Source of the DNA: PCRC01 sp040384665
GTDB lineage: Bacteria > Pseudomonadota > Gammaproteobacteria > Burkholderiales > Burkholderiaceae_C
NCBI GenBank assembly: GCA_040384665.1
Contig: JAZKIY010000011.1
Location: forward strand, 231,292-295,291
Direction of reading: 5' to 3'
DNA: 64,000 nucleotides
The first letter of the stretch is position 1; every line of letters starts with the position of its first letter. The position numbers and the translations under genes were made by a program. The notes beneath the pieces were generated by a model. It searched no databases, was not told the origin of the DNA, and was given only the letters and a program-made list of their open reading frames with translations. Below, piece after piece: positions 9,162-17,382 of the stretch.

Positions 9162-9872
9162 ATGATCCAACGCCATTTGTCTGCCACCGCTTTGGCGGTG
9201 TGCTGTGCCTTTGCCAGCGGCGCCACCTGGGCGCAAGGCGTCACGCCACCACCGCAGAACGTGCTGCAGCTGTCTGCCAGCAGCACGGTGGAGGTGCAGC
9301 AGGACCTGCTGGCCATGTCGCTCACCACCACCCGCGATGGCACCGACGCCAACGCGGTACAGACGCAGCTCAAGGCGGCGCTGGAAACGGCGCTGGCCGA
9401 GGCCAAAAAATCCGCCCAGCCGGGCCAGCTCGACGTGCGCACGGGCAACTTCGGCCTCTACCCGCGCTATGCCAAAGACGGCAAGCTCAATGGCTGGCAA
9501 GGTTCGGTGGAGCTGGTGCTGGAAGGACGCGACTTTGCCCGCATCACCAGCACCGCCGGCAAGATCCAGACCCTGACGCTGGGCAACGTGAGCTTTGGCC
9601 TGAGCCGCGAGCAGCGCGCCAAGGTCGAGACGGAAGCACAGTCGCAGGCGATCGAGCGCTTCCGCACCAAGGCGGTGGAGTTGGCCAAGGGTTTTGGCTT
9701 CAGCGGCTACACGCTGCGCGAGGTGTCGGTCAATGCCAACGACCAGGGCTACCAGCAGCCCCGCATGATGGTCAAGGCGATGTCCATGGCCTCGGCCGAT
9801 TCGGCGGTGCCGGTGGAAGCCGGCAAGAGCCAGGTGCAGGTCACCGTGTCGGGCTCGGTGCAGCTCAAGTAA
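9162..9872 (+). CDS. SIMPLE-domain (DUF541) periplasmic protein
   Basis: A 236-residue protein with a signal peptide ending at ATWAQ, followed by a SIMPLE/DUF541 domain (family members include E. coli YggE and the BP26 antigen). The domain is recognised from the VLQLSASSTVEVQQDLLAMSL opening, the central paired strand segment and the AQSQAIERFRTKAVELAKGFG helix. YggE-like proteins have been linked to oxidative stress tolerance; the molecular role is unknown. It is followed by a strong hairpin shared with the convergent BON gene. Confidence 0.85.
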   Translation: MIQRHLSATALAVCCAFASGATWAQGVTPPPQNVLQLSASSTVEVQQDLLAMSLTTTRDGTDANAVQTQLKAALETALAEAKKSAQPGQLDVRTGNFGLYPRYAKDGKLNGWQGSVELVLEGRDFARITSTAGKIQTLTLGNVSFGLSREQRAKVETEAQSQAIERFRTKAVELAKGFGFSGYTLREVSVNANDQGYQQPRMMVKAMSMASADSAVPVEAGKSQVQVTVSGSVQLK

Positions 9873-9880
9873 ACAAAGCA

Positions 9881-9913
9881 AAGCCCTGCACGGTGAAACA
9901 CCGGGCAGGGCTT
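9881..9913. terminator. Bidirectional-type hairpin between convergent genes
   Basis: AAGCCCTGC pairs with GCAGGGCTT and an inner CGGTG/CACCG extends the stem around an AAA loop. On the minus strand the tail is TTGCTTTGTTT, so it best serves the BON gene; the plus side lacks a T-run. Confidence 0.6.
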
Positions 9914-9985
9914 GGCGGGGACGCCACGCGCCTTCAGCGCACGGCGTCCAAACTTCAGGAACGGGTCACACCCGTTCCGTCAGCC

Positions 9986-10300
9986 TCAAGGACGAACGAC
10001 AACGTCGTTGCGAACCGACTTCACGTGCTTGGTGTTGCGGGCAATGGTTTCAGCCTGCGAACGCTCGGCGCCCGACTTGGCAAAACCCGACAGCTGCACG
10101 TTGCCGTTCAGCGTTTCCACGCTGATGGCGGTGGCGGCAACCGTCTTGTCTTCCACGAAACGTGCCTTGATGGACGTCGTGATGGCCGCGTCGTCCACGT
10201 AGGCGCCGGCGGTTTGCTGGTCACGCACAACGGCGCAGCCGACGGACAGGAGGGTGATGCCGGTGAGGGTGGCAAATGCGATAGCGCGGAGGTGTTTCAT
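9986..10300 (-). CDS. BON-domain lipoprotein
   Basis: A 104-residue protein with a lipobox (LLSVGC, Cys22) and one BON domain, seen as ITTSIKARFVEDKTV...ISVETLNGNVQLSGFAKS, the class of OsmY-like envelope proteins thought to bind membranes. It is the last gene of a minus-strand set containing YqjE-like, YqjD-like and DUF1328 proteins, all typical of general or envelope stress responses. A gap of about 94 bases separates it from the upstream gene, so it may have its own promoter. Confidence 0.85.
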   Translation of the reverse strand: MKHLRAIAFATLTGITLLSVGCAVVRDQQTAGAYVDDAAITTSIKARFVEDKTVAATAISVETLNGNVQLSGFAKSGAERSQAETIARNTKHVKSVRNDVVVRP

Positions 10301-10394
10301 GTTGTTTTCTCGGTTGGGTTGGTTGAATCAGTGCGTTGGTGATGGGGCATTCCGGCGGGTCGCACCACGCCAGCCAGAGTGCATGAAAAAATAA

Positions 10395-10865
10395 TCAAGG
10401 CATACCACCGGTGTCCGGCGTTGCAGGGTTGTGGCGCGGGGTGTCGGCCGACACCTGCGTCAGCATCGACAGCACCAGCGCCGACATGTCGGCTGGCCTG
10501 AAAGTCGCTGCCAGCAACGCACCCGCCGACAACAGCCGCCATGGGCGGGTGACCACCACCGCAGCCCCGAGCAATGCCGCCAGACCCAGCACCTTGAGCG
10601 GTTCCTGCCGCGTGTAGGCGCCGAGCAATGGCATGGCCACTTCGGTCACGGTGCTGGCCGGGTGCCTTTGCCACCAGCGCTGGGCGGTGCGTTTCAGCAG
10701 ACGCCACCACTGGCCGCCGGAGCCAGCTGCACTCGGCCCGTTGGCAGCGGGTTCTTCACCGTGGCTTGGTGGTTCGGCGCGTCCGAGCTGCACCAGCAAT
10801 GCCTGTCGGCTTTGCTGCAATCGGCTGCTGGCCGGCAGGGGAAGGATGGTGTCAGGCGTTGCCAT
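10395..10865 (-). CDS. Hypothetical membrane protein of the stress cluster
   Basis: A 156-residue protein with a polar N-terminal half and hydrophobic segments near residues 90-122 (VLGLAALLGAAVVVTRPW, LLSAGALLAATF). I recognise no domain. It overlaps the end of the YqjE-like gene by 14 bases, so it is translated from the same mRNA as the YqjD/YqjE-like pair, and Burkholderiales often carry such a third, poorly conserved gene at this place. The function may be membrane protection during stress; this is contextual only. Confidence 0.7.
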   Translation of the reverse strand: MATPDTILPLPASSRLQQSRQALLVQLGRAEPPSHGEEPAANGPSAAGSGGQWWRLLKRTAQRWWQRHPASTVTEVAMPLLGAYTRQEPLKVLGLAALLGAAVVVTRPWRLLSAGALLAATFRPADMSALVLSMLTQVSADTPRHNPATPDTGGMP

Positions 10866-11247
10866 GGGAAGGGGTTCGGGCCTGGCCCGCGGTTTTGAAG
10901 GCTACCAGGTCGGTCTCCAGCTGGTGGCGGAGTTCGCCAAAGGCGCGTGTCACCAGCGGTCGCCGTGCCAGAGTCCAGGCCACCAAGGCCAGCAGGCCGG
11001 TGGCCCCTGGCACGGCAACCAAGGTCCAATGGAACTGCTGCTGGATGGCGCCGAGCATGACCGCGCCACCTGCCAGTGCCACGAAAACCGCTGCCAGCAG
11101 CACCGTCAGCAACCACGCCACCAGTCGCCCGACCCAGGCGCCGCCCGCGTGGGCGGCCTCGTCGCTCGCCAGCGCGGCATAACCGGCCAGATGGTCGACC
11201 ACGAGGTCGGGTCGGTTCATCAACAGCGAAAAGATCGGGTGCAGCAT
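10852..11247 (-). CDS. Phage-holin-superfamily (YqjE-like) membrane protein
   Basis: A 131-residue protein with two closely spaced TM segments (about residues 45-65 and 72-93) and a charged amphipathic C-terminal helix. The pattern matches the YqjE/putative actinobacterial holin family. The name is historical: its position just after a DUF883 (YqjD-like) gene is the standard arrangement in proteobacterial stress operons and does not indicate a prophage. It probably forms a membrane partner of the YqjD-like protein. Confidence 0.75.
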   Translation of the reverse strand: MLHPIFSLLMNRPDLVVDHLAGYAALASDEAAHAGGAWVGRLVAWLLTVLLAAVFVALAGGAVMLGAIQQQFHWTLVAVPGATGLLALVAWTLARRPLVTRAFGELRHQLETDLVAFKTAGQARTPSHGNA

Positions 11248-11267
11248 AGGCGGGACGGCGGGGAAGG

Positions 11268-11633
11268 TCAGTTGCGGCTGTTGCGGGTCGCGGCGATCAG
11301 CAATGCGGCGAGGGCGGCACCGGTGGCGGCCGCGATCAACACCGACTTGACCGGTTGCTCGGACACGTATTTGCCAGTGGCGTCAGCATAACGGCCGAGC
11401 GACTTCTGGGCCTGCAGGCGGGTTTCGGTGGCGGTGTCGAGGCCACGGCGCAGCGCCTGCTGGGCACGTTCTGCCATTTCGTCGAGCGCGGGCTTGAAGC
11501 TGCTTTGCAGTTCACGCACTTTGGAGCTGGCCTGGTCGAGCGACTCGTTGGCCAGCGCACGGGTGGACTCAACCGCTTGCTCGGCCGATTGCAGCACGTC
11601 GTCAGACAGTTTGCGGGTGGTGGTGAGGGACAT
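11268..11633 (-). CDS. DUF883 (YqjD/ElaB-like) protein
   Basis: A 121-residue protein made of a long amphipathic helical region with heptad-like character (residues 1-85) and a single C-terminal TM helix (SVLIAAATGAALAALLIAAT) ending in Arg-Asn. This is the layout of YqjD and ElaB, inner-membrane tail-anchored proteins that bind ribosomes in stationary phase in E. coli. A ribosome-binding role here is by analogy. It is followed 20 bases later by the YqjE-like gene. Confidence 0.85.
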   Translation of the reverse strand: MSLTTTRKLSDDVLQSAEQAVESTRALANESLDQASSKVRELQSSFKPALDEMAERAQQALRRGLDTATETRLQAQKSLGRYADATGKYVSEQPVKSVLIAAATGAALAALLIAATRNSRN

Positions 11634-11681
11634 GGTGAACTCCTTTGAGGGTTAAAAAACGGTGAGGTGTTGCGTCTGGGC

Positions 11682-11846
11682 TCAGCGCTTCTTGAACAGA
11701 TTGACCAGGAAGCCGCCAATGGCGAGCACCGCAAAAACGAAGAACAGGATTTTGGCAATCTCCACTGCGCCGGAGGCGATGCCGCCAAAACCGAACACCG
11801 CTGCGATCAGCGCGATGACAAAAAAGACAACTGAATAGTGCAACAT
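11682..11846 (-). CDS. DUF1328 small membrane protein (YtjA-like)
   Basis: A 54-residue protein with two TM segments (VVFFVIALIAAVFGFGGIA and the hydrophobic run around residues 30-48) and a basic end (FKKR). It is a typical DUF1328 protein, often induced by stress. The ATG at 11846 has AAGGAACCTCC just upstream, an excellent ribosome binding site, which decides the start over a longer 72-residue reading. It is the first gene of the minus-strand stress cluster. Confidence 0.85.
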   Translation of the reverse strand: MLHYSVVFFVIALIAAVFGFGGIASGAVEIAKILFFVFAVLAIGGFLVNLFKKR

Positions 11847-11980
11847 GGAGGTTCCTTGCCGACAGGCTGTAGGTTGCGGTATTGCCCTCTGCAACACCAT
11901 GCTGTGAAGCTTACGGAGAAGGGAAAGGTGGGTTTATCGGCGTGCGCCGGTGGCCCGTGTGGGCGGCGGGTGGGTCACCG

Positions 11981-11998
11981 TGTAGGACGGCGCCCACA
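11981..11998. promoter_or_regulatory. 18-bp dyad, candidate operator (site 1)
   Basis: TGTAGGACGGCGCCCACA, an imperfect dyad (TGTAG-N8-CCACA). It lies between the DUF1328 gene and the divergent NarL-type regulator. A site with the same half (TGTAGGAC) and spacing occurs at 13267-13284, upstream of the second regulator. Confidence 0.45.
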
Positions 11999-12113
11999 GT
12001 GGTGGCGGGCATGCTGCAGAAGCCGGTAATTCGTGAATAATCGCCACACCCAGCCACGGGCGCTGGCCGCATGGTGCGGCTGGTATTCACAGGCCCTGAG
12101 AGGACACAAGCCA

Positions 12114-12749
12114 ATGATCAAAGTCGGAATCGTGGACGACCATGCCATCGTGCGGTCGGGCCTGCGCCAGTTTTTCTCGGAGCAAGTGGACCTGCGGGTG
12201 ATGGGCGAGGCGGCCAGTGGCAGCGAGGCGATTGACCTCGTGCGCAACACCGAGCTCGACGTGCTGGTGATGGACCTGTCCATGCCCGGCCAAAGCGGCA
12301 TTGATGTGCTGGCCATGCTGCGTGCCAAGGCGCCCGACCTGGCCATCCTGATCTTGAGCGGCTACCCCGAAGAACATTACGCGGTGAACCTGATTCGCCA
12401 GGGCGCGAGCGGTTACCTCAACAAGGAATGCGACCCGATGGAGATCGTCAACGCGATCCGCACCGTGTCGCTCGGCCGCCGCCACCTGACGCCGGCCGTG
12501 GCCGAGTTGCTGGCGCAGCAACTCAACCGCAAGGACGACACCTCGCACCCGCACGAGCAGTTGTCGGAGCGTGAATTCCAGGTGTTCCTGAAGCTGGCCA
12601 AAGGCGAGACGGCGGGCGACATCGCCAAGACGCTGTCGCTCAGCGTCAAGACCGTGAGCACCTACCGCACCCGGGTGATGGAGAAGATGAACCTCGCCTC
12701 CAACAGCGACCTGACCTACTACGCGCTGAAGAACAAGCTGATCGACTGA
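12114..12749 (+). CDS. NarL/FixJ-family response regulator
   Basis: A 211-residue regulator with a receiver domain (acidic pair Asp9-Asp10, phosphoacceptor Asp54 in VMDLSMPG, Lys104) and a LuxR-type HTH near residues 148-205 (LSEREFQVFLKLAKGETAGDIAKTL...). It resembles RcsB/UvrY-class regulators. The ATG follows AGAGGACACAAGCCA. There is no histidine kinase beside it, so it is an orphan in this window; it diverges from the DUF1328-led stress cluster and is a reasonable candidate regulator of it. Confidence 0.88.
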   Translation: MIKVGIVDDHAIVRSGLRQFFSEQVDLRVMGEAASGSEAIDLVRNTELDVLVMDLSMPGQSGIDVLAMLRAKAPDLAILILSGYPEEHYAVNLIRQGASGYLNKECDPMEIVNAIRTVSLGRRHLTPAVAELLAQQLNRKDDTSHPHEQLSEREFQVFLKLAKGETAGDIAKTLSLSVKTVSTYRTRVMEKMNLASNSDLTYYALKNKLID

Positions 12750-12789
12750 CGGTGGACGCGGTGGACGGTGGACCAGTCAGGCCGCTGTT

Positions 12790-13182
12790 TCAGTCGGCCT
12801 GCAGCGCCAGGCAGTAGTCCACCAGCGCTTCGATCTCGTTGGATTTGTCGAACACCGCGTCGGCACCCATCACCAGGCAGCGCTGGCGGATGTCGGCGGT
12901 TGCGTAGTTGCTCAACACCACCACCTTGTGCGACGGGTGGCGGTCGCGGCAGGCGCTGATCACGCCCAGCCCGCTGCCTTGCTTGAGGAACAGGTCAACA
13001 ATGGCAATGTCCCATTTGGCGCCGTCGCGCGTCAGCCACGCTTTGGCCTCGATCTCGTTGTCGGCCATGCCCACGGCCTGCACGCCGGCCATTTCTTCCA
13101 GGGTCGCAATCAGATTCTCCCGAATCGTCGGGTTGTCTTCAACAATGTACGTTCTGAGCGGTCCGCTAGCCATGGTCACCAT
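12790..13182 (-). CDS. Single-domain response regulator
   Basis: A 130-residue stand-alone receiver with Glu15-Asp16, phosphoacceptor Asp63 in IAIVDLFLKQGSG, and Lys113 in the FDKSNE segment. No output domain exists, so it probably acts by protein contact or as a phosphate relay or sink. It is convergent with the NarL-type regulator 40 bases away; the two may belong to one signalling system whose kinase is elsewhere. An 18-bp dyad shared with that gene's upstream region lies about 85 bases upstream of its start. Confidence 0.85.
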   Translation of the reverse strand: MVTMASGPLRTYIVEDNPTIRENLIATLEEMAGVQAVGMADNEIEAKAWLTRDGAKWDIAIVDLFLKQGSGLGVISACRDRHPSHKVVVLSNYATADIRQRCLVMGADAVFDKSNEIEALVDYCLALQAD

Positions 13183-13266
13183 CTGTCGCGTTGTGAGAGT
13201 CCGCTGGCCACTCCGCCGAATGTGCCATTACGTGGTCCGATGTTGGCACTTTGAAAGACCTGCGTC

Positions 13267-13284
13267 TGTAGGACACGAACTACA
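13267..13284. promoter_or_regulatory. 18-bp dyad, candidate operator (site 2)
   Basis: TGTAGGACACGAACTACA has perfect 5-bp arms (TGTAG/CTACA) eight bases apart. It lies between the single-domain regulator and the divergent lipocalin gene and matches site 1 at 11981-11998 in its left half and spacing. Confidence 0.45.
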
Positions 13285-13418
13285 CTTTTTTACAGAAGGC
13301 GCTGCTGTAGTCCACCGCTGACAGGGGCTGGCGACCTGGCCTGATCGCCTGGCACGCCTGTTTGCCGCACACTCAACATGAACCTGCTGTTTTTTGCGGC
13401 AGTGCACAAAGGTCCCGC

Positions 13419-14021
13419 ATGCACCCCCACTTCCTTGTTCGTTTTCTGGCGCCGCTGGCCTTGGCCCTGTGTGCTGCCGCCAGTGCCGGCGCACAGACGG
13501 TCGGGCCGCTGCCGGTGGTGCCTGTGCTGGACCTGCAACGCTACAGCGGCGACTGGTACGAAATCGCCCGCCTGCCCAACTGGTTCCAGCGCAACTGCAC
13601 GGGCCAGGTGCGGGCACGTTATGGCCCGGCCAACAACGGCCTGGTGCCGGTGCTGAACCAGTGCCGACGCAGCGACGGCACGCTGATTGACGCCAGTGGC
13701 GAAGCCCGCCGTGTGCCCCGCGAGGGCCAGCCCGAGGCCGGCCAGCTGGAGGTGCGTTTCGCCCCGGCCTGGCTCAGCTGGCTGCCCGTCGTCTGGGGCG
13801 ACTACCAGGTGCTGGCACTGGACCCCGACTACCGCATCGCACTGGTGGGCGCGCCCGGCCGCGACTACCTGTGGCTGCTCGCGCGCCAACCCACCCTGTC
13901 CGAGGCCGACATCGCGCTCTGGCTGGACAAAGCCCGCGCGCTCGGTTTTCCGACCGAGCGGGTGGTGCGCACACCGCAATTGCCCGCGGTTGACGTCACC
14001 ACGTCTGGAGCCAGCCAATGA
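13419..14021 (+). CDS. blc: Bacterial lipocalin (Blc-like)
   Basis: A 200-residue secreted lipocalin. The signal peptide ends at ASAGAQ with no lipobox Cys, so unlike E. coli Blc it is probably a soluble periplasmic protein. The lipocalin GxW signature is visible as YSGDWYEIARLPNWFQ, with later strands NNGLVPVLNQC and WGDYQVLALDPDYRIALVG. Blc-type proteins bind lysophospholipids or fatty acids. Its stop overlaps the ATG of the AsmA gene by four bases, suggesting a joint role in outer-membrane lipid upkeep. Confidence 0.88.
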   Translation: MHPHFLVRFLAPLALALCAAASAGAQTVGPLPVVPVLDLQRYSGDWYEIARLPNWFQRNCTGQVRARYGPANNGLVPVLNQCRRSDGTLIDASGEARRVPREGQPEAGQLEVRFAPAWLSWLPVVWGDYQVLALDPDYRIALVGAPGRDYLWLLARQPTLSEADIALWLDKARALGFPTERVVRTPQLPAVDVTTSGASQ

Positions 14022-15964
14022 CCGCCACCACGCAAAGCCGCTGGCGCACCGCTGGTTTGGTGCTGGCCGGCCTGTTGCTGGCGGCGGTGTTGACCGTGGT
14101 GTTTTTCCCCTGGGACATGTTGCGTGGCCCGCTGAACCGCTATGTGAGCGAGACCACCGGGCGCAACTTCGAGATCACCCGCCGGCTGGACGTGCAGCTC
14201 GGCTGGACCACCCGGGTGGTGGCCGATGGCCTGACCTTCGCCAACCCGGCGTGGGCCAGCGAGCCCTACCTGGTGAAGGCCGAGCAGGCCGAGGTGGACA
14301 TTGAGCTCTGGCCGCTGCTGAGCGGGCAAGTGGTGCTGCCCCGCGTGCGCCTGCAACAGCCCGAAATTGGCCTGCAGCTGGAGGCCGACGGCCGCCGCAC
14401 CTGGGCGCTGGGCCGCGACACCGCCGACACCGGCACCGTGCCGCGCATCGGCGCGCTGCTGGTGGACCAGGGCCGCTTGCGCTTCACCGGGCTGGACACC
14501 GACATCGCGACCGAGTTCGCCATCGATGAACAAGCCAATGCCGTGCCGGGCTTGCCGCTCAGCTTCAAGGCCACCGGCCGCTGGAAAAAAGAACCCTTCA
14601 CCGCCGAAGGCCGCACCAGCGGCGTGCTGGCGCTGACGCAGGCGGGCAGCCCACCGCCGTTCGCCTTGCAGATCGACGCCCGGGCGGGCGCCACCCGCTT
14701 CAAAGCCAACGGCACCGTGGCCAACCTGGCCGCGCTGGACGGGGCCGACGCCGCTGTCGAGCTGCAGGGCCGCAGCCTGGCGGACCTCTACAAATTCATT
14801 GGCGTGGTGCTGCCGGGCACGCCACGTTATGCGGTCAAGGGGCAGCTGAAGAAAAACGGCAAGGTCTGGGCGGTGGACGGCATCCACGGCAAGCTCGGCC
14901 AGTCGGACCTGAACGGGGCGTTGAAATTTGACGCGGCGCCGGCGTTGCCGGTCTTGTCGGGCCAGCTGCAATCGGCCTCGCTCGATTTCAAGGACCTGGG
15001 GCCGATCATCGGTTTGTCGGACACCTCCGGTAACAGCGCCACCGCAGCGGCCACGCCGGCCAGCGGCCGCCCCGGCAAGGTGCTGCCCAACACGGCGCTG
15101 GACTTTGCCCGGCTCAAGACCATGGACGCCGACGTCCGCTACACCGCCACCCGCATCCGCAACCTGAAGACCCTGCCGCTCACCAGCCTGACTGTGCATG
15201 TGGCCCTGAGTGGCGGCAAGCTGGCGCTGGACGGGCTGGACATCGGCCTGGCCGGTGGCCGGGTGCAGGGGCAGGTGGGCATTGACGCCAACAGCCTGCC
15301 CACGCCGGTGTCGGCCAAACTGTCGGCCAGTGGCCTGCAGCTGAACCAGCTGTTCCCCGAGGTGGCGCTGACCAAAAGCGGCTTTGGCAAGTTCACCGGG
15401 CAGGTGGACCTGAGCGGCCAGGGCAACTCGGCCGCGCAAATCCTCGGCTCGGCCTCCGGCAACATGGCGATGCTGATGGGCCGGGGCGAGATCAGCAACA
15501 TCCTGCTGGAGTTTCTGGGGCTGGACGGCGGCGAGATCGTCAAGTTCTTTGTCTCGGGTGACCGCACGGTGCGCCTGCGCTGCGCCGCCGCCGCCTTCGA
15601 CGTGCAAAAAGGCCTGATGACCAGCCGCACCATCGTGCTGGACACCAGCGACACCGTCATCACCGGCAGCGGGCAGATCAGCCTGGCCAACGAAACACTG
15701 GACCTGCTGCTGTTGCCGTCGCCCAAAGACCGCAGCATTTTGAGCTTCCGCTCGCCGATCAAGGTGGGGGGCACGTTTGCCGCGCCCACCGGTGGGCCGC
15801 AGGCCGGTGCGCTCGCCTTGCGGGCTGGCGCGGCGCTGGCGCTGGGCGCCATCAACCCGCTGCTGGCGCTGGCCGCCACCTTCGAGCCGGGCCCCGGTGA
15901 AGACAGCAACTGCGTGCAGGTGCTGGCCAAGGCCGGCACGCCGCTGGTGCGCCCACGCCGCTGA
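14018..15964 (+). CDS. AsmA-family protein
   Basis: A 648-residue inner-membrane-anchored periplasmic protein: one N-terminal TM helix (about residues 10-30), an AsmA N-terminal domain, a long repetitive beta-strand middle and the C-terminal AsmA domain (LMGRGEISNILLEFLGLDGGEIVKFF, later TVITGSGQISLANETLDLLLLP). Members of this superfamily (AsmA, TamB, YhdP) bridge the periplasm and move phospholipids to the outer membrane. It is coupled to the upstream lipocalin, and copy B of the dispersed repeat follows 48 bases after its stop. Confidence 0.88.
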   Translation: MTATTQSRWRTAGLVLAGLLLAAVLTVVFFPWDMLRGPLNRYVSETTGRNFEITRRLDVQLGWTTRVVADGLTFANPAWASEPYLVKAEQAEVDIELWPLLSGQVVLPRVRLQQPEIGLQLEADGRRTWALGRDTADTGTVPRIGALLVDQGRLRFTGLDTDIATEFAIDEQANAVPGLPLSFKATGRWKKEPFTAEGRTSGVLALTQAGSPPPFALQIDARAGATRFKANGTVANLAALDGADAAVELQGRSLADLYKFIGVVLPGTPRYAVKGQLKKNGKVWAVDGIHGKLGQSDLNGALKFDAAPALPVLSGQLQSASLDFKDLGPIIGLSDTSGNSATAAATPASGRPGKVLPNTALDFARLKTMDADVRYTATRIRNLKTLPLTSLTVHVALSGGKLALDGLDIGLAGGRVQGQVGIDANSLPTPVSAKLSASGLQLNQLFPEVALTKSGFGKFTGQVDLSGQGNSAAQILGSASGNMAMLMGRGEISNILLEFLGLDGGEIVKFFVSGDRTVRLRCAAAAFDVQKGLMTSRTIVLDTSDTVITGSGQISLANETLDLLLLPSPKDRSILSFRSPIKVGGTFAAPTGGPQAGALALRAGAALALGAINPLLALAATFEPGPGEDSNCVQVLAKAGTPLVRPRR

Positions 15965-16011
15965 AACGGCCTTTGAAGCCGCTGTGGGGGCGGTTGGAAA
16001 GCATTTGGGCT

Positions 16012-16080
16012 GATTTTTAAGCCAAACCGGCCTCAAGCCTTAGTGAAATCTCGCGGTTTAGCTATTGATTCGATAGCAAA
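16012..16080 (+). repeat. Dispersed intergenic repeat, copy B
   Basis: Runs ATTTTTAAGCCAAACCGG, CCTCAAGCCTTAGTGAAATC, then a dyad GCTATTGATTCGATAGC. It lies between the convergent AsmA and cytochrome c genes and is the most complete copy. Confidence 0.75.
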
Positions 16081-16095
16081 TGCAGGCGGCCCATG

Positions 16096-17382
16096 TCATG
16101 GCGATGCCGAGGCCCGCAGGCGGTTCACGTCCAGTTCAGTCACCGCGCCCGCCTGGTTGCCCCAGGCGCTGCGCAGGTGGGTCAGCACGGCCGCCACCTC
16201 GCGGTCGGTCAGCACCAGCATGTAGGGTGGCATGCCGTAGGGGCGCGGGTGGCCTTCGGTGGCCGGCGCGTAGCCGCCTTTCAGCACCACCTGCACCAGG
16301 TTGGCGGTGTTGGCCAGGGTCACCGCGCGGTTGCCGGCCAGCGCCGGGTAGGCGTTGGGCACGCCCTGGCCGGCGTCGCCATGGCAGGCCACGCAGTGTT
16401 GTTCGTAGACCTTGGCGCCGAGTGGTGCCAGCGGTGACGGTGCCGTGGTCACGGGTTTGGGCGCGGCCGGCACGGTGCCGGGCAGGCGCTGCAGGTAGGC
16501 CGCCATCGCGCCGAGATCGGCATCGCTCAGGTGCTGGGTGCTGTGCAACACCACTTCGGCCATCGGCCCGGCGACCGAGGCGCCCGGCGCGCTGCCGGTC
16601 TTGAGCAGCTGCACGATGTGCTGCGGCGACCAGTGGGCCACGCCAGCCTCGTGTGGCGAGGTGAGCGCCGGGGCGTACCAGTTCTGCACCGGCATCAGCC
16701 CGCCGGCCAGCGTGCGTGCGGCGTCGATGCCGCCCCAGCCGTCACGCGGGCTGTGGCAGGCGCTGCAGTGGGCCAGGCCCTGCGTCAGGTAGGCGCCGCG
16801 GTTCCAGCTCGCGGTCTGGGTGGTGTCGGGTGTGAAGCGGGCGGGCTCAAAGTACAGCGCACGCCAGACGGCGAGTGCGGCCTGCGTGTTGTAGGGAAAG
16901 CGCAGCGCGTGCGCGCGGTTGGGCTGGGGCACCGCCGGGCGGCTTTGCAGGTAGGCGTAGAGCGCGTCCGAGTCTTCGCGGGTCACCAGCGTGTAGCTGG
17001 TGTAGGGGAAGGCGGGGTAGAGCAGCCGGCCGTCTTGGCCGCGGCCGTTGTGCATCGCGCGCCAGAATTCGGCGCTGGACCAGCGGCCGATGCCGGTGGC
17101 CGCGTCGGGCGTGAGGTTGGGGCTGTAGACGGTGCCAAACGGCGTGTCGATGGGCCGGCCACCGGCGTACTCGGCACCGCCGCGCACCGTGTGGCAGGCC
17201 ATGCAGTTGCCAGCGCGGGCAAGGTAGGCGCCCCGCGCAATGTCGGCGGGGTTGGTGCTGGGGCGGGCCGCTGTGGCTGCGGGCAGCGGCGCTTCGCCGC
17301 GCACGTTCAGCGCCCAGACGGCCGCACCCAGTGCAAGGCAGAGGCTTGCAAAAACCAGCACGCACACAACCAGGCGTTTCAT
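16096..17382 (-). CDS. Membrane-anchored triheme cytochrome c
   Basis: A 428-residue protein with an N-terminal membrane anchor or signal (KRLVVCVLVFASLCLALGAA) and three c-type heme sites, CMACH, CSACH and CVACH, each in its own cytochrome c domain (about residues 45-150, 190-300 and 335-420). The arrangement matches the cytochrome subunit of membrane alcohol, gluconate or sorbitol dehydrogenases, which passes electrons to ubiquinone or an oxidase. No dehydrogenase subunits are nearby, so the electron donor is unknown. The ATG overlaps the stop of the upstream cytochrome gene by four bases. Confidence 0.9.
   Translation of the reverse strand: MKRLVVCVLVFASLCLALGAAVWALNVRGEAPLPAATAARPSTNPADIARGAYLARAGNCMACHTVRGGAEYAGGRPIDTPFGTVYSPNLTPDAATGIGRWSSAEFWRAMHNGRGQDGRLLYPAFPYTSYTLVTREDSDALYAYLQSRPAVPQPNRAHALRFPYNTQAALAVWRALYFEPARFTPDTTQTASWNRGAYLTQGLAHCSACHSPRDGWGGIDAARTLAGGLMPVQNWYAPALTSPHEAGVAHWSPQHIVQLLKTGSAPGASVAGPMAEVVLHSTQHLSDADLGAMAAYLQRLPGTVPAAPKPVTTAPSPLAPLGAKVYEQHCVACHGDAGQGVPNAYPALAGNRAVTLANTANLVQVVLKGGYAPATEGHPRPYGMPPYMLVLTDREVAAVLTHLRSAWGNQAGAVTELDVNRLRASASP

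Noticed and set aside
10852..11247. Prophage remnant suggested by a holin-family name
   Set aside because: The gene sits in a standard DUF883/YqjE stress cluster with no other phage genes.
13865..16036. Long minus-strand open frame opposite the AsmA gene
   Set aside because: Low-complexity shadow translation; the plus strand encodes AsmA with clear domains.
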